Positions 25,235 to 33,943 of a stretch of DNA of 64,000 nucleotides are shown here, piece after piece. The position numbers and the translations under genes were made by a program. Numbering within the stretch: the stretch's first letter is position 1; every line of letters starts with the position of its first letter. The notes below the pieces were generated by a model. The model made no database searches. It was not told where the DNA came from and saw only the letters and a list, made by a program, of their open reading frames with translations. Origin of the DNA: Pseudoglutamicibacter cumminsii (GTDB lineage Bacteria; Actinomycetota; Actinomycetes; Actinomycetales; Micrococcaceae); NCBI RefSeq assembly GCF_016907775.1, contig NZ_JAFBCO010000001.1, positions 186,001 to 250,000 of the forward strand, given 5' to 3'.

Positions 25235-26443
25235 TTACTGGCCAGGACCGGAGACTTTGCAGATCCAAAGATCTTCGGAGTGGTTGTAGCAGTTAGCCCC
25301 TGGTCGAGATTTAGAGGTGACGTATTTGATCCATTGGTTGTTAGTGAAAGGGGCTTTGACATATGTGACCCCGTTGACGACAACCTTTTGTACTCCATTA
25401 TTGCTTGGTTTCGGAGCTGGTTTTGGAGCAGGCTTCGGCTTCGGAGCAGGTTTCGGTTTGGTCACCTTTGGCTTAGCCGCAGGCTTCGGTTTCTGCGCCG
25501 GTGGCTTCTGGGCTACAGGTGCCTGTGTACGCGGCTGAGTTGCAGGAGCTGGGGCAGGTGCTGGGGCAGGAGCTGGGGTGGCTGGAGCCGCAGAGTTGGT
25601 GGTCCGATCCTTCTCAGCATTCTTTTTCTTCTTTGCTTTGTTACCTTCATACTTGGCGATAGCATTCTCAAGATCCTTGGCGGCCTTGTTCAGTTCGCCA
25701 GCCTTAGCGTCGGCTTCCTTAGCCTTAGCGATGGATTCGACAGCATCCTCGTAGGTCGAGGTAGTCACCGTGGTAGAGATCGCGTTGGCTTCGTTGGATA
25801 CCTTCGTCAAGGTTTCGTATGGCTTCTTGATAGCCGCTTCGCCTTGTAGCGACGGAGTGTCCTTGACCTTCTTCAGCTGGGTATCAGCTGCCTTCTGCGC
25901 CTTGGAGAGAGCTTCCTTGGCTTCAGCCATCGAGGCTTCAGCTTCCTTGGTTGCCTGCTCGAGACGGTAGGCCTCCAGCGCATCGCTGTACTTATCGGTC
26001 TCGGTCTTGAGATCCGTCAACAGAGCAGCGTTGGCTGCTACGACAGCCTTCGTTGAGTTGAGGGAATCCTTATCCTCACACGTTGGGTTCACGCTGGCGA
26101 TAGCCTTCTCACCTTCGGCGGTGAGCTTGGAGAGCTTAGATCTGTCATAACTTTCGGCGAAGCCCTTGGTGTGTGGCACGGGCTCATCAGCAGTACCAAG
26201 ATCCTGAGCCTTATTGGAAGCACCAACAGCAGAACCGAGTTCCTTCTTCTGCTCATCCAGCATCTGATGCTGTTCATGGCATTCGCTAGAGACAGAGCCG
26301 CCGAACAAGAACGTCGCCCCCACGGCAGAGGCCGCCAACGGAACAGCGATCAAAGCGGCGATCAGCACCTTCGACTTCTTACGCCGCGGCTTCTGAGAGA
26401 CAGAAGCCCCTAAGTGATTCTGATACTGGGTGTTATCGGTCAT
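25235..26443 (-). CDS. Membrane-anchored coiled-coil surface protein with Lys/Pro-rich stalk
   Basis: A 402-residue protein. A short cytosolic N-terminus with PRRKK is followed by one membrane segment (residues about 26-48, VLIAALIAVPLAASAVGA). Residues 55-270 are Ala/Lys/Glu-rich and predicted coiled coil. A Pro/Ala stalk and a KPKPAPK-type repeat run from about 283 to 350. A small C-terminal domain of about 50 residues (VVVNGVTYVKAP, NCYNHSEDLWICKV) has two Cys likely to pair. The long charged stalk suggests a wall-spanning surface protein. No LPXTG motif is present. Family unknown. An IS3 end lies nine bases after the stop. Confidence 0.75.
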   Translation of the reverse strand: MTDNTQYQNHLGASVSQKPRRKKSKVLIAALIAVPLAASAVGATFLFGGSVSSECHEQHQMLDEQKKELGSAVGASNKAQDLGTADEPVPHTKGFAESYDRSKLSKLTAEGEKAIASVNPTCEDKDSLNSTKAVVAANAALLTDLKTETDKYSDALEAYRLEQATKEAEASMAEAKEALSKAQKAADTQLKKVKDTPSLQGEAAIKKPYETLTKVSNEANAISTTVTTSTYEDAVESIAKAKEADAKAGELNKAAKDLENAIAKYEGNKAKKKKNAEKDRTTNSAAPATPAPAPAPAPAPATQPRTQAPVAQKPPAQKPKPAAKPKVTKPKPAPKPKPAPKPAPKPSNNGVQKVVVNGVTYVKAPFTNNQWIKYVTSKSRPGANCYNHSEDLWICKVSGPGQ

Positions 26444-26741
26444 GCATATTCTCCCTCAAGCAAACAGAGCCGATTAACACTATTATCTCATTGTTGTCGC
26501 AACCTGTTGACTCTCAGTGACGCAAAGTGTTAACGTACGGATTTTCGGCCTTCCACATCGTCCCTACTTCCACTCGATGGCCACAGAAGAGGGGTCGAAC
26601 CCCTTTCCCTCGCCACTTTTCGCAGGCGTACGGTCATCAGAGTGTCGGTCAAAGTCCGGCGTTGAGGCATCGGTGGATCGAGAATGCATGTGAGAATAAC
26701 TGGCCCTTTTTCTGGCCCCTAGGGACATTTTGGGCAAAACA
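26444..26741. other. Intergenic region, no gene seen
   Basis: About 300 bp upstream of the surface-protein gene and downstream of the tRNA. It must hold the leftward promoter of the surface-protein gene. GGGGTCGAACCCC near 26591-26603 looks like a tRNA T-arm, but no complete tRNA can be folded around it. I see nothing else. Confidence 0.5.
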
Positions 26742-26783
26742 AAACCCGGTATCTCAGCGATTTCTCGTTGAGATACCGGGTTT
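26742..26783 (-). terminator. Terminator of the initiator tRNA gene
   Basis: AAACCCGGTATCTCA and TGAGATACCGGGTTT form a perfect 15-bp stem with a 12-base loop. On the minus strand it is followed by TTTTGTTTTG, the expected T-rich tail. Confidence 0.85.
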
Positions 26784-26789
26784 CTCTCG

Positions 26790-26863
26790 TTGCGGGGAGA
26801 GGATTTGAACCTCTGACCTCCGGGTTATGAGCCCGGCGAGCTACCGAACTGCTCCACCCCGCG
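26790..26863 (-). tRNA. Initiator tRNA-fMet (anticodon CAT)
   Basis: The minus strand folds into a cloverleaf: acceptor CGCGGGG/CCCCGCA, anticodon loop CTCATAA with anticodon CAT, and T-loop TTCAAAT in a GAGG/CCTC stem. Two hallmarks identify it as initiator rather than elongator: base 1 (C) faces base 72 (A) unpaired, and the anticodon stem carries the consecutive GGG/CCC pairs. The 3' CCA is not encoded. A strong terminator follows. Confidence 0.93.
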
Positions 26864-26979
26864 GCGTGCTTTCCACTATAGGACAGCCCAACAACAGGAA
26901 GCAAATCGGAGGTGAACAATCCAAGCGTGCGTTTCGTCACTCTGCCGCTACCAATCTAAGCGAACCGCGTTAACTGGCT

Positions 26980-27012
26980 GTGGGTGGGAACTCAACCCGA
27001 GTTCCCACCCAC
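26980..27012. terminator. Terminator after the UPF0182 gene
   Basis: GTGGGTGGGAACTC and GAGTTCCCACCCAC form a perfect 14-bp stem around AACCC, about 50 bp beyond the UPF0182 stop. It lacks a strong T-tail, which is common in high-GC actinobacteria. Confidence 0.65.
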
Positions 27013-27059
27013 ACGCACCAGATCAACGATGCTGTCGCATCAGACGCTGATCCGCCGGC

Positions 27060-30000
27060 TTACTCATCAGCTGGCTGCTGATCTTCCTGCTCGCCATCGG
27101 CGGCACCATCAGCTGCATTGTTCGCGGCGCCGTTCAGCTCCTCATCAGCCGCAGTCGCGTCCTCCAACGCCTTCTGCAACTCCTGCTGAGCCTTACCGTA
27201 GGCCGCGAAGTCCTGCTTACCGAGCGCTTCCTCGCCATCCTTGATGGCCTGATTCGCACGCTTCAAAGCATCCGTCAGTCGCGCGTTCGCATCCAACGGA
27301 GCGGAATCGCCGCCCTTGCCGTCCTTAGAGCCTCCACCCTTAATCGGGCCGGACTCACCGGTCTGAGCACCCGAATCGCCACCGAAGACCTGGTCAAGGG
27401 CCTCCGACAACGAATCCGCGTAGCCCACCGAGTTTCCATACGAAACCAGGACCTTACGCAGCGACGGATACGACGTCTCACCCGTCGACTGAACGTACAC
27501 AGGCTGGACGTAGAGAATACCGCCACCCACAGGCAGGGAAAGCAAGTTACCCTTGATGACCTTCGTGGAACCGCCGGTGCCCGAAAGCAAGTTCAGATCC
27601 TTCGAAATCAACGGGTTCGAGTTGAAGTTCTGTTGAGCCTGACCAGGGCCAGGAACAGTCGTCTGGGTCGGCAACTTCAACAACGTGATCTTGCCGTAAT
27701 CCTCATTGACCTTGCCCGGAGTGGAACCGGCATCACCGTTAGCCGCGATGAAGCCATACATAACGTTGCGTTGGTTTCGCGAACCGGCCGACTGCTCAGG
27801 AATGAAGCTCGACGTCAGCGAGAACGAATCCTTCTCCTCACCCGGCAGACGCAGCGACATGTAGTACGGCGGCTGCTTAGGTGGGTTCTCCGCACCGGCG
27901 GTCGGGTCGTTCGGAACCTGCCACGCATCGTTACCCTCATAGAAGTCGTCAGCCTTCTCAACGTGGTACTTACCGAGCAGCTCACGCTGAACCTTGAACA
28001 TATCCTCCGGATAGCGCACATGCTCCATGAGCTTCGGCGACATCTCCGACATCGGCTTGATCGCGTTCGGGAACACGCCAGACCACGCCTTCAACAGAGG
28101 CTCATCCGGCTCCCACGCATACAGCTCAACCGAACCGTCATACGCATCCACCGTCGCCTTGACCGAGTTACGGATGTAGTTCACGTTGTCAGCAAACTGA
28201 TCTGCACTAGCGCCCTGAGCACGCGTGAGCGTGTCACGAACCGCGTCACCCAACTGCTGGGAAGTCGAATACGGGTAGTTATTCGTGGTCGTGTACGCAT
28301 CCACAATCCACTTCACACGGCCATCAATGATCGCCGGATACGCCGCCGTATCAACCGTGAGGAACGGAGCAACCTTCTTCACGCGATCCTGCGGGTGACG
28401 GTCATACAGAATCTGCGATTCCGCGTTCACATCGCCCGAAAGCAGAATGTCCATCGAACCGAACTTGATCGCATACGACAACTTGTTCAAGAACGAACCA
28501 ACGTTCGGACCACCATCACCCGAGAACGTATTACGGCGCTCGCCCTTACCGTCCGAACCTGCCGGACGGTCCAGCTCACGCGGCTCCCATCCCTCAGGGC
28601 CGCCCACAATCGAATACTGCGGCGAAGACTTGCCGAAGTAAATACGCGGCTCGTACGTGGAATCGTCACCCAAGACCCCCTGCGACGGGATGTTCTCCAA
28701 CATGAACTGCGGGTCACCCGTCTGGGAAACCTTGTTACCGTACGCCGCGACAACGCCATAACCATGCGTATACGTGATGTGCTGGTTGACCCACGAGTTC
28801 GTCACCGTCTGCGAATTCACAGCCAACTCGCGCGCCGCGATCACAGTGTCCTGAGACTTACCGTCCAACGTGTAACGGTCCACCGCCAACGTGTCCGGGA
28901 ACGTGTAGTAGCCACGCTGCTGCTGCAACTGCGCAAAGGTCGGCGAAACAATAGTCGGATCCAACAAACGAATGTTCGTGGTCGTCGCCGCGTCGCGCGT
29001 CAACGCGTTCTTCTCAGGCTGAGTCTTCGCATCGTAATTCTGAAGCTCCACGTCCTCCAGACCATAGGCCGCACGCGTCGCATCAATGTTGCGCTGAATA
29101 TAAGGACGCTCCATCGACTTCTGCGAAGGCTTGACCTTGAACTGCTCCAGAGCGGCAGGGAAAGCGAAACCAGCGACGAGCGCCACGACAGCCAACATCG
29201 CGGTAGCGATCAGCGGCAGACGCCACTTGCCACGCACACCCGCAACCACAAACAACACGGCAGCGATCAACGCGGCACCAGCAAGGATGAACTTGGTAGG
29301 AATCACCGCGTGAACATCCGAATACAAAGCACCCGGGACACGGCCCAACTGATTCAAAACCGTGCTGTAAGACTCAAGCCAAAAACGCAGACCAAACGCC
29401 AACAGAACCAGCGCGCCAGAAATACCCAGCTGCAAGCCCGCCGAACGGGTCACCGAAACCTTGCCCGAATCAGAGAACGCAACCCCACCCGTGAGATAGT
29501 GCGCCACCACACCAGCGATACCGCTCACCAGCGTCACCGAAATCAGGAACGCAACCACCATCTCGAAGAACGGCAACGACATCACGAAGAACGAGATGTC
29601 CAAACCGAACTCAGGATCGTTCGTACCGAAAGGCGTCCTATGCAGCCACAACTGCACAACCTGCCAACCCGAAGTCAGCGTGACACCCGAGAAAATACCC
29701 AACAGGACAGGCACCACAATCAGACCCAGGCGACGGAACATCGGCGTCTCTTCCAACATCCGCATCGTCTGCCCGGCAGCCGAGCTCGGACGCTTAGGAC
29801 GCTTACGCCACGCATTATTCAGCTGAAGCCAAACAGCCCCGCCCATAACCACCGCACCGATCGCAAACAAAGCGACCTGCGTCAGAGTCTTCGTCCAGAA
29901 AACGCTAGCGAAACCGAGCTGATCAAACCACAGCACGTCGGTGTAAAAATGCGCGAAAAGAATAAACAACCCTACGAGCGCCGCAACAATAATCAGCGCG

Positions 30001-30113
30001 GGTAGCAACGCAGGGATCTTAGGGCTCTCACTCCGGTTCTGTGAACCGGAATTATTCTTGTCACCCCCGCCAGAATCGCGGGACGGGAAAGGGAACGCGG
30101 GGCCTGAGGTCAC
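27060..30113 (-). CDS. UPF0182 family large membrane protein
   Basis: A 1017-residue protein of the UPF0182 (YdgH/COG1615-like) family, widespread in actinobacteria. Seven hydrophobic helices fall in about residues 35-330 (LLPALIIVAALVGLFILF onward). A large extracellular region of about 550 residues follows (YIQRNIDATRAAYGL, WVNQHITYTHGYG, NYPYS, RNQRNVMYGFIAANGD). The tail is acidic and Gln/Glu-rich. The biochemical role is unknown; the architecture suggests an envelope function. Pro/Gly/Ser-rich residues precede the first helix. It is transcribed in the same direction as the ylbL-type gene upstream. Confidence 0.92.
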   Translation of the reverse strand: MTSGPAFPFPSRDSGGGDKNNSGSQNRSESPKIPALLPALIIVAALVGLFILFAHFYTDVLWFDQLGFASVFWTKTLTQVALFAIGAVVMGGAVWLQLNNAWRKRPKRPSSAAGQTMRMLEETPMFRRLGLIVVPVLLGIFSGVTLTSGWQVVQLWLHRTPFGTNDPEFGLDISFFVMSLPFFEMVVAFLISVTLVSGIAGVVAHYLTGGVAFSDSGKVSVTRSAGLQLGISGALVLLAFGLRFWLESYSTVLNQLGRVPGALYSDVHAVIPTKFILAGAALIAAVLFVVAGVRGKWRLPLIATAMLAVVALVAGFAFPAALEQFKVKPSQKSMERPYIQRNIDATRAAYGLEDVELQNYDAKTQPEKNALTRDAATTTNIRLLDPTIVSPTFAQLQQQRGYYTFPDTLAVDRYTLDGKSQDTVIAARELAVNSQTVTNSWVNQHITYTHGYGVVAAYGNKVSQTGDPQFMLENIPSQGVLGDDSTYEPRIYFGKSSPQYSIVGGPEGWEPRELDRPAGSDGKGERRNTFSGDGGPNVGSFLNKLSYAIKFGSMDILLSGDVNAESQILYDRHPQDRVKKVAPFLTVDTAAYPAIIDGRVKWIVDAYTTTNNYPYSTSQQLGDAVRDTLTRAQGASADQFADNVNYIRNSVKATVDAYDGSVELYAWEPDEPLLKAWSGVFPNAIKPMSEMSPKLMEHVRYPEDMFKVQRELLGKYHVEKADDFYEGNDAWQVPNDPTAGAENPPKQPPYYMSLRLPGEEKDSFSLTSSFIPEQSAGSRNQRNVMYGFIAANGDAGSTPGKVNEDYGKITLLKLPTQTTVPGPGQAQQNFNSNPLISKDLNLLSGTGGSTKVIKGNLLSLPVGGGILYVQPVYVQSTGETSYPSLRKVLVSYGNSVGYADSLSEALDQVFGGDSGAQTGESGPIKGGGSKDGKGGDSAPLDANARLTDALKRANQAIKDGEEALGKQDFAAYGKAQQELQKALEDATAADEELNGAANNAADGAADGEQEDQQPADE

Positions 30114-30299
30114 GACAATCCTTCAATCGAATACGAACAGCACATCAGATGCCCGAGCCGAGCTCGGGATCAGACACATATGTTCCTATTCTGCCAAACG
30201 GCTCACACCATACACACACCGGACGTTGAGGCTGTGCCCACACGACGTGACCCGGCTCCACCGAGGAGACATACGAGCTAGGCTCCACGCCGCGACATC

Positions 30300-30347
30300 T
30301 AGATGCCGCGCTGTTCGTTTAGATGCCGCGGGTCGTTTAGATGCCGC
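30300..30347. repeat. Three-copy tandem repeat across the ylbL-type stop codon
   Basis: GCGGCATCTA occurs three times on the minus strand at 18-20 bp intervals (30338-30347, 30320-30329, 30300-30309). The first copy contains the gene's TAA; the others carry TAA and TAG in the same relative position. Confidence 0.85.
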
Positions 30348-31527
30348 ACTGCGGTGCGTCAGGTTCCTTGTCTTGCTCGAGCGCTTCGAGGATCTTCACC
30401 GCATCATCCAGGGTCTTCATCGAATACGCCTTGATTCCATCCGGAACTCGCCCTTTAAGCTGCGGGCAGTTTTGTTCCGGAGTCAGGAACACCTCAGCGC
30501 CAGCCTTCCGCGCGCCCACGATCTTCTGGGCAACACCAGCGATCGGGCCGACCTTGCCGTCCACATCGATCGTGCCCGTGCCAGCCACCTGCGTATCCCC
30601 CGCCAACGAACCCGGGGTGAGCTTATCGATCAAACCCAACGCCATCATCGTGCCCGCAGACGCGCCACCGATGTTCTCAATCGCATACGAAACCTTGAAC
30701 GGGAACCGCGGATGCTCAGCGATATAAACACCCAAAGACGGCTTACCCGAATCAGACGAAACCTTCGTGGCGGCCGTGACTTTCATCTGCTTGCCATCGC
30801 GTACGATGCCCAGCTCAACCGAGCCGCCGTCATCTCCCGCCTTGGAGGCCTGGACCGCTTTCTGGACCTCAGTCACGCTCGAAACTCGCTGACCATCCAC
30901 GGTGACCACCGCATCGTTGGCTTGCAGCACGCCATTGTTAAGGGACTCCGCAAAATCAACGATGCGCGTCTCCATCGAAAAATCGATCCCCAGATGCTTC
31001 ACCGCGGCCACCTCAGCGGTCACCTGGGAACTCGTCATCTGAAGATTGCTCTCGCGGCTACGTTGCTCAAACGTGACACCCAGCGGGTAATAAAACTCCT
31101 GCGGCTGCATATCCGCAACCGGATCCACCCACGCGAGCAGCGCCTCAAGGCCCGTAGGCTGACGGCCCGGCCCACCAATAACCGACACGGTCGTGAGCGC
31201 GAGCGAAGAATCCGTCTCATACGTCTTACGGCCATCAACCGAAATGATGTCCTTGCCATCCAGCGCGCCCACCGTGTCTACTGCCGGCCCCGGCTTCTCA
31301 AGCATGTACGCGGTAGGCAACGAAAACGGAAGCACCAACAAAACCATCGCCGCCATGCCCGACAACCACTGGACGCCCGCGCCATACCGTTGCCGGCCGT
31401 CGCGGCGCTGCCGCCGCTGCCGACGCATCGGGGCTTGCATCGGGGCCCGCGGATCGCTTTGGTCGCCGCTCAACGACCGTCCCTCCGGGCCCTCCGCGTG
31501 CGGGACTTCAGACATGCCAGTGCTCAT
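30337..31527 (-). CDS. YlbL-type PDZ / Lon-like serine protease, membrane anchored
   Basis: A 396-residue protein. One membrane segment near residue 45 (GMAAMVLLVLPFSLPTAYML) is followed by a PDZ domain (NNGVLQANDAVVTVDGQRVSSVTEVQ) and a C-terminal Lon (S16) proteolytic domain with the Ser in IGGASAGTMMALGL and the Lys in VGPIAGVAQKIVGARKAG. YlbL-like proteases act on secreted or membrane proteins at the outer face. ATG 31527 is chosen; an in-frame upstream start would collide with the divergent gene. ATG 31515 is an alternative. Confidence 0.88.
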   Translation of the reverse strand: MSTGMSEVPHAEGPEGRSLSGDQSDPRAPMQAPMRRQRRQRRDGRQRYGAGVQWLSGMAAMVLLVLPFSLPTAYMLEKPGPAVDTVGALDGKDIISVDGRKTYETDSSLALTTVSVIGGPGRQPTGLEALLAWVDPVADMQPQEFYYPLGVTFEQRSRESNLQMTSSQVTAEVAAVKHLGIDFSMETRIVDFAESLNNGVLQANDAVVTVDGQRVSSVTEVQKAVQASKAGDDGGSVELGIVRDGKQMKVTAATKVSSDSGKPSLGVYIAEHPRFPFKVSYAIENIGGASAGTMMALGLIDKLTPGSLAGDTQVAGTGTIDVDGKVGPIAGVAQKIVGARKAGAEVFLTPEQNCPQLKGRVPDGIKAYSMKTLDDAVKILEALEQDKEPDAPQCGI

Positions 31528-31642
31528 ACAGAAAAGACTACACAGCCCGCCTTCATGCTTGCCGCGCGACGGAACCAATCGGGCTCTGTGCCAGAAGCGA
31601 AACGACCCCACGCTCCCCCGCCCGGCCAGGTACCGTAAGAGT

Positions 31643-33169
31643 ATGGCTGACGATCCACGCTCACACGACGACGACCGCGAAAACCACGACAACGCCGAGA
31701 ACAACGGCGCTGACAATGGTGCAGGAAACGGCGCTGGCAACGGACCGAGCGACCCGCTAAGTCAGATGTTCAACCAGCTTTTCGGTGGCGCTGGCCCGCA
31801 GGGTTTCTCAATGCATATGGGCCCAGGCATGGGTGCTGGCATGGGTTCCGGCGACGACGATGACGATCACCGCCAGCAACCGGACTTCAACGCGATCTTT
31901 GGCCAGCTGCAGCACTTGTTTGGGGCGCTGGCTCAGGGCGGCTCTGGGGGCCCCGTGAACTGGAACATCGCGACCGAGTCGGCTCAGCAGGTTCTGGGCA
32001 GCGATGATCCGAAGGTCACCGGGGAGGAACGTCACGACGTCGAAGAGGCCGCACACTTGGCTGACCTGTGGCTCAACGAAGTCACCTCCTTCGAGGCACC
32101 TGCCGAGCAGCCACAGGTTCTGAGCCGTGGCGAATGGATCAAGAAGACGCTCCCGGGTTGGCAGCGCCTCACGGAACCGGTGGCTCACCGCGCCTCTGAA
32201 GCCGTGAGCCAGTCACTCAACGACCAGATGCCGGAAGAGGCCCGCGCACTGCTGGGGCAGGCGGGTTCATTCCTGACGTCGATGGGTTCCACGATGTTCG
32301 GTGCGCAGCTCGGCCAAGCTGTGGGCACGATGGCGTCGGAGGCTATCGGTGGAACCGACGTTGGCCTTCCGATGGCGGGCCGCGGTTTCACTTTGGTTCC
32401 CGCGAACGCGAAGGCTTTCGGCGAGGGCCTGGCGCAGCCATATCTTGAAGTCCTGCTGTATCTTGCGTTGCGTGAAGCGGCGACCGTGCGCCTGTTCAAC
32501 TCGGTTGAGTGGCTCGAAGACCACGTGGTGGGGCTCGTGAAGGACTTCGCTGAGGGCATCAGCATGAACACTTCGGCGATCCACGAGCAGCTGGACGGGA
32601 TCGATCCGTTCGATCCGTCCTCGTTCCAGGAGGTTTTGAGCTCCGGGATGTTGGAGCCAACCAAGACTCCTCAGCAAGAAGCGGCGCTCGCGCGGCTCGA
32701 GACCACGCTCGCTCTGATTGAAGGCTGGGTTGATGCTGTGGTGACGAAGGCTGCTCAGCGTTTGCCGTCAGCGCCGGCATTGCGTGAAATGATCCGCCGA
32801 CGCCGCGCAACCGGTGGCCCTAAGGAACTCGCTTTCGCGGGGCTGGTTGGTTTGGAGTTGCGCCCGCGTCGCGCCCGTGATGCATCCGCTGTGTGGGAGT
32901 TCATCACGCAGGAGCGCGGCGACCAGGCTCGCGACGAAGCGTGGGCTGACCTCGCGAACCTCCCGACAGCCGAAGATCTCGATGACCCAACCGGCTACTT
33001 CGAGCGCCGCGCGCTACTGGACGCGTCCGACGAAGACTTCGAAGCCGCGATGAACGCGTGGCTTGACGGCGGCGGGTCTAGCAGCGGCGGCAGCGAGACC
33101 GACGGCGACGGACCGAGCGGCGACGGGCCAAACAGCAACGGGCCGAGCGGCGACGCATCCGATAAGTAG
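31643..33169 (+). CDS. Zincin-like protein (TIGR03624 family) lacking the HExxH motif
   Basis: A 508-residue protein of the actinobacterial zinc-dependent metalloprotease-like family. A low-complexity Asp/Asn/Gly-rich N-terminus (1-75) precedes the conserved core: GWQRLTEPVAHRASEA, MFGAQLGQAVG, GRGFTLVPANAKAFGEGL, LREAATVRLFNSVEWLEDHV and a Gly/Ser tail. In zincins this core helix should read HExxH; here it reads REAAT, so both His are missing and catalysis is doubtful. Family members with an altered first His are known to me, so a structural role is possible. It diverges from the ylbL-type gene. No ribosome site is seen; a leaderless transcript is possible. Confidence 0.85.
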   Translation: MADDPRSHDDDRENHDNAENNGADNGAGNGAGNGPSDPLSQMFNQLFGGAGPQGFSMHMGPGMGAGMGSGDDDDDHRQQPDFNAIFGQLQHLFGALAQGGSGGPVNWNIATESAQQVLGSDDPKVTGEERHDVEEAAHLADLWLNEVTSFEAPAEQPQVLSRGEWIKKTLPGWQRLTEPVAHRASEAVSQSLNDQMPEEARALLGQAGSFLTSMGSTMFGAQLGQAVGTMASEAIGGTDVGLPMAGRGFTLVPANAKAFGEGLAQPYLEVLLYLALREAATVRLFNSVEWLEDHVVGLVKDFAEGISMNTSAIHEQLDGIDPFDPSSFQEVLSSGMLEPTKTPQQEAALARLETTLALIEGWVDAVVTKAAQRLPSAPALREMIRRRRATGGPKELAFAGLVGLELRPRRARDASAVWEFITQERGDQARDEAWADLANLPTAEDLDDPTGYFERRALLDASDEDFEAAMNAWLDGGGSSSGGSETDGDGPSGDGPNSNGPSGDASDK

Positions 33170-33172
33170 GGA

Positions 33173-33775
33173 TTAAACCTGTTCCCCGCCGGGTTCGTTT
33201 CCGCCGGGTTCGTTCCCGCCAGGTTCGTTTCCGCCGGGTTCTTCCCCGCCAAGCCGGCGGGCCCACACAACACCGTCAAGGAACGCTTTAGCCTCCGCCG
33301 CACGCGGAATCTTGCGCTCGAACGCCTTGAACCGTCTACCGTGCCCATCTTCGGGAACGATCAGATGGGCCATTTCGTGCCCAATGACGTAGTCGATGAC
33401 CCACTGCGGCATCTGCTCAAGCAGATGTGAAATTCGCACCGCGCCGGTAGACAACGTCGCCGATCCCCACCGCATCCGCTGATTCGTAACCCAACGGATC
33501 GAGCTCGGGACGCCCCGGCCATCGAACACTTCACGAGAGATCTCTTCAGCGCGCCGCATCAGCTCCTCGTCCGAGCGAGCCGCCGGTGGCTTGCTACCAA
33601 GCCGCTTCCGCATCTTGCGCGCCCACGATTCAACTTGCTTATCGCTCAGTGTTGCAGGAACCGCAAGGCACATAACGCCGCCTTCCCACCGCGCACTCAC
33701 GGTTTTCCAGCGCCGCGACGAGCGGCGCACCAGAACAGGCTGGTCGTCTACGGTGATGCGCTGCTCGCTTTTCAC
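33173..33775 (-). CDS. YgjP/M48-like metal-dependent hydrolase
   Basis: A 200-residue protein with the zinc motif VIGHEMAHLIVPEDGHGRRF near residue 132, preceded by RWGSATLSTGAVRISHLL as in the YgjP (SprT-like) group. The start is the GTG at 33775, seven bases after GGAG; codons farther upstream are not conserved. The C-terminus ends in a repeated EPGGN motif encoded by a 15-bp tandem repeat. It is convergent with the zincin-like gene, separated by three bases. Substrates of this group are poorly known. Confidence 0.85.
   Translation of the reverse strand: MKSEQRITVDDQPVLVRRSSRRWKTVSARWEGGVMCLAVPATLSDKQVESWARKMRKRLGSKPPAARSDEELMRRAEEISREVFDGRGVPSSIRWVTNQRMRWGSATLSTGAVRISHLLEQMPQWVIDYVIGHEMAHLIVPEDGHGRRFKAFERKIPRAAEAKAFLDGVVWARRLGGEEPGGNEPGGNEPGGNEPGGEQV
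33181..33250. repeat. 15-bp in-frame tandem repeat encoding EPGGN
   Basis: Four full copies of a 15-bp unit (CGTTTCCGCCGGGTT and close variants) and a partial fifth lie at the 3' end of the M48-like gene. The unit is five codons, so copy-number change by slippage would keep the frame. Confidence 0.85.
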
Positions 33776-33943
33776 AATGCAACTCCAATGGTCGACGGGG
33801 TTCTCATCCCATTGTTGTCGATGCACCGCACACTTGCGCTGTGGACATCCGAAATTGTGGATAACAAAGCAGTGACCGAGCTGAAAATGCCACGATAACC
33901 ACACGACACCTCACTGCTAGAACCCCACATAAGCGGAGGACAC

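Noticed and set aside
26589-26604. Possible tRNA or att site (GGGGTCGAACCCC)
   Set aside because: It resembles a T-arm, but no anticodon or acceptor stem could be built around it.
27633-30005. A 790-residue open frame on the plus strand
   Set aside because: It lies opposite the UPF0182 gene, is rich in Arg, and has no domain; it is a high-GC shadow frame.
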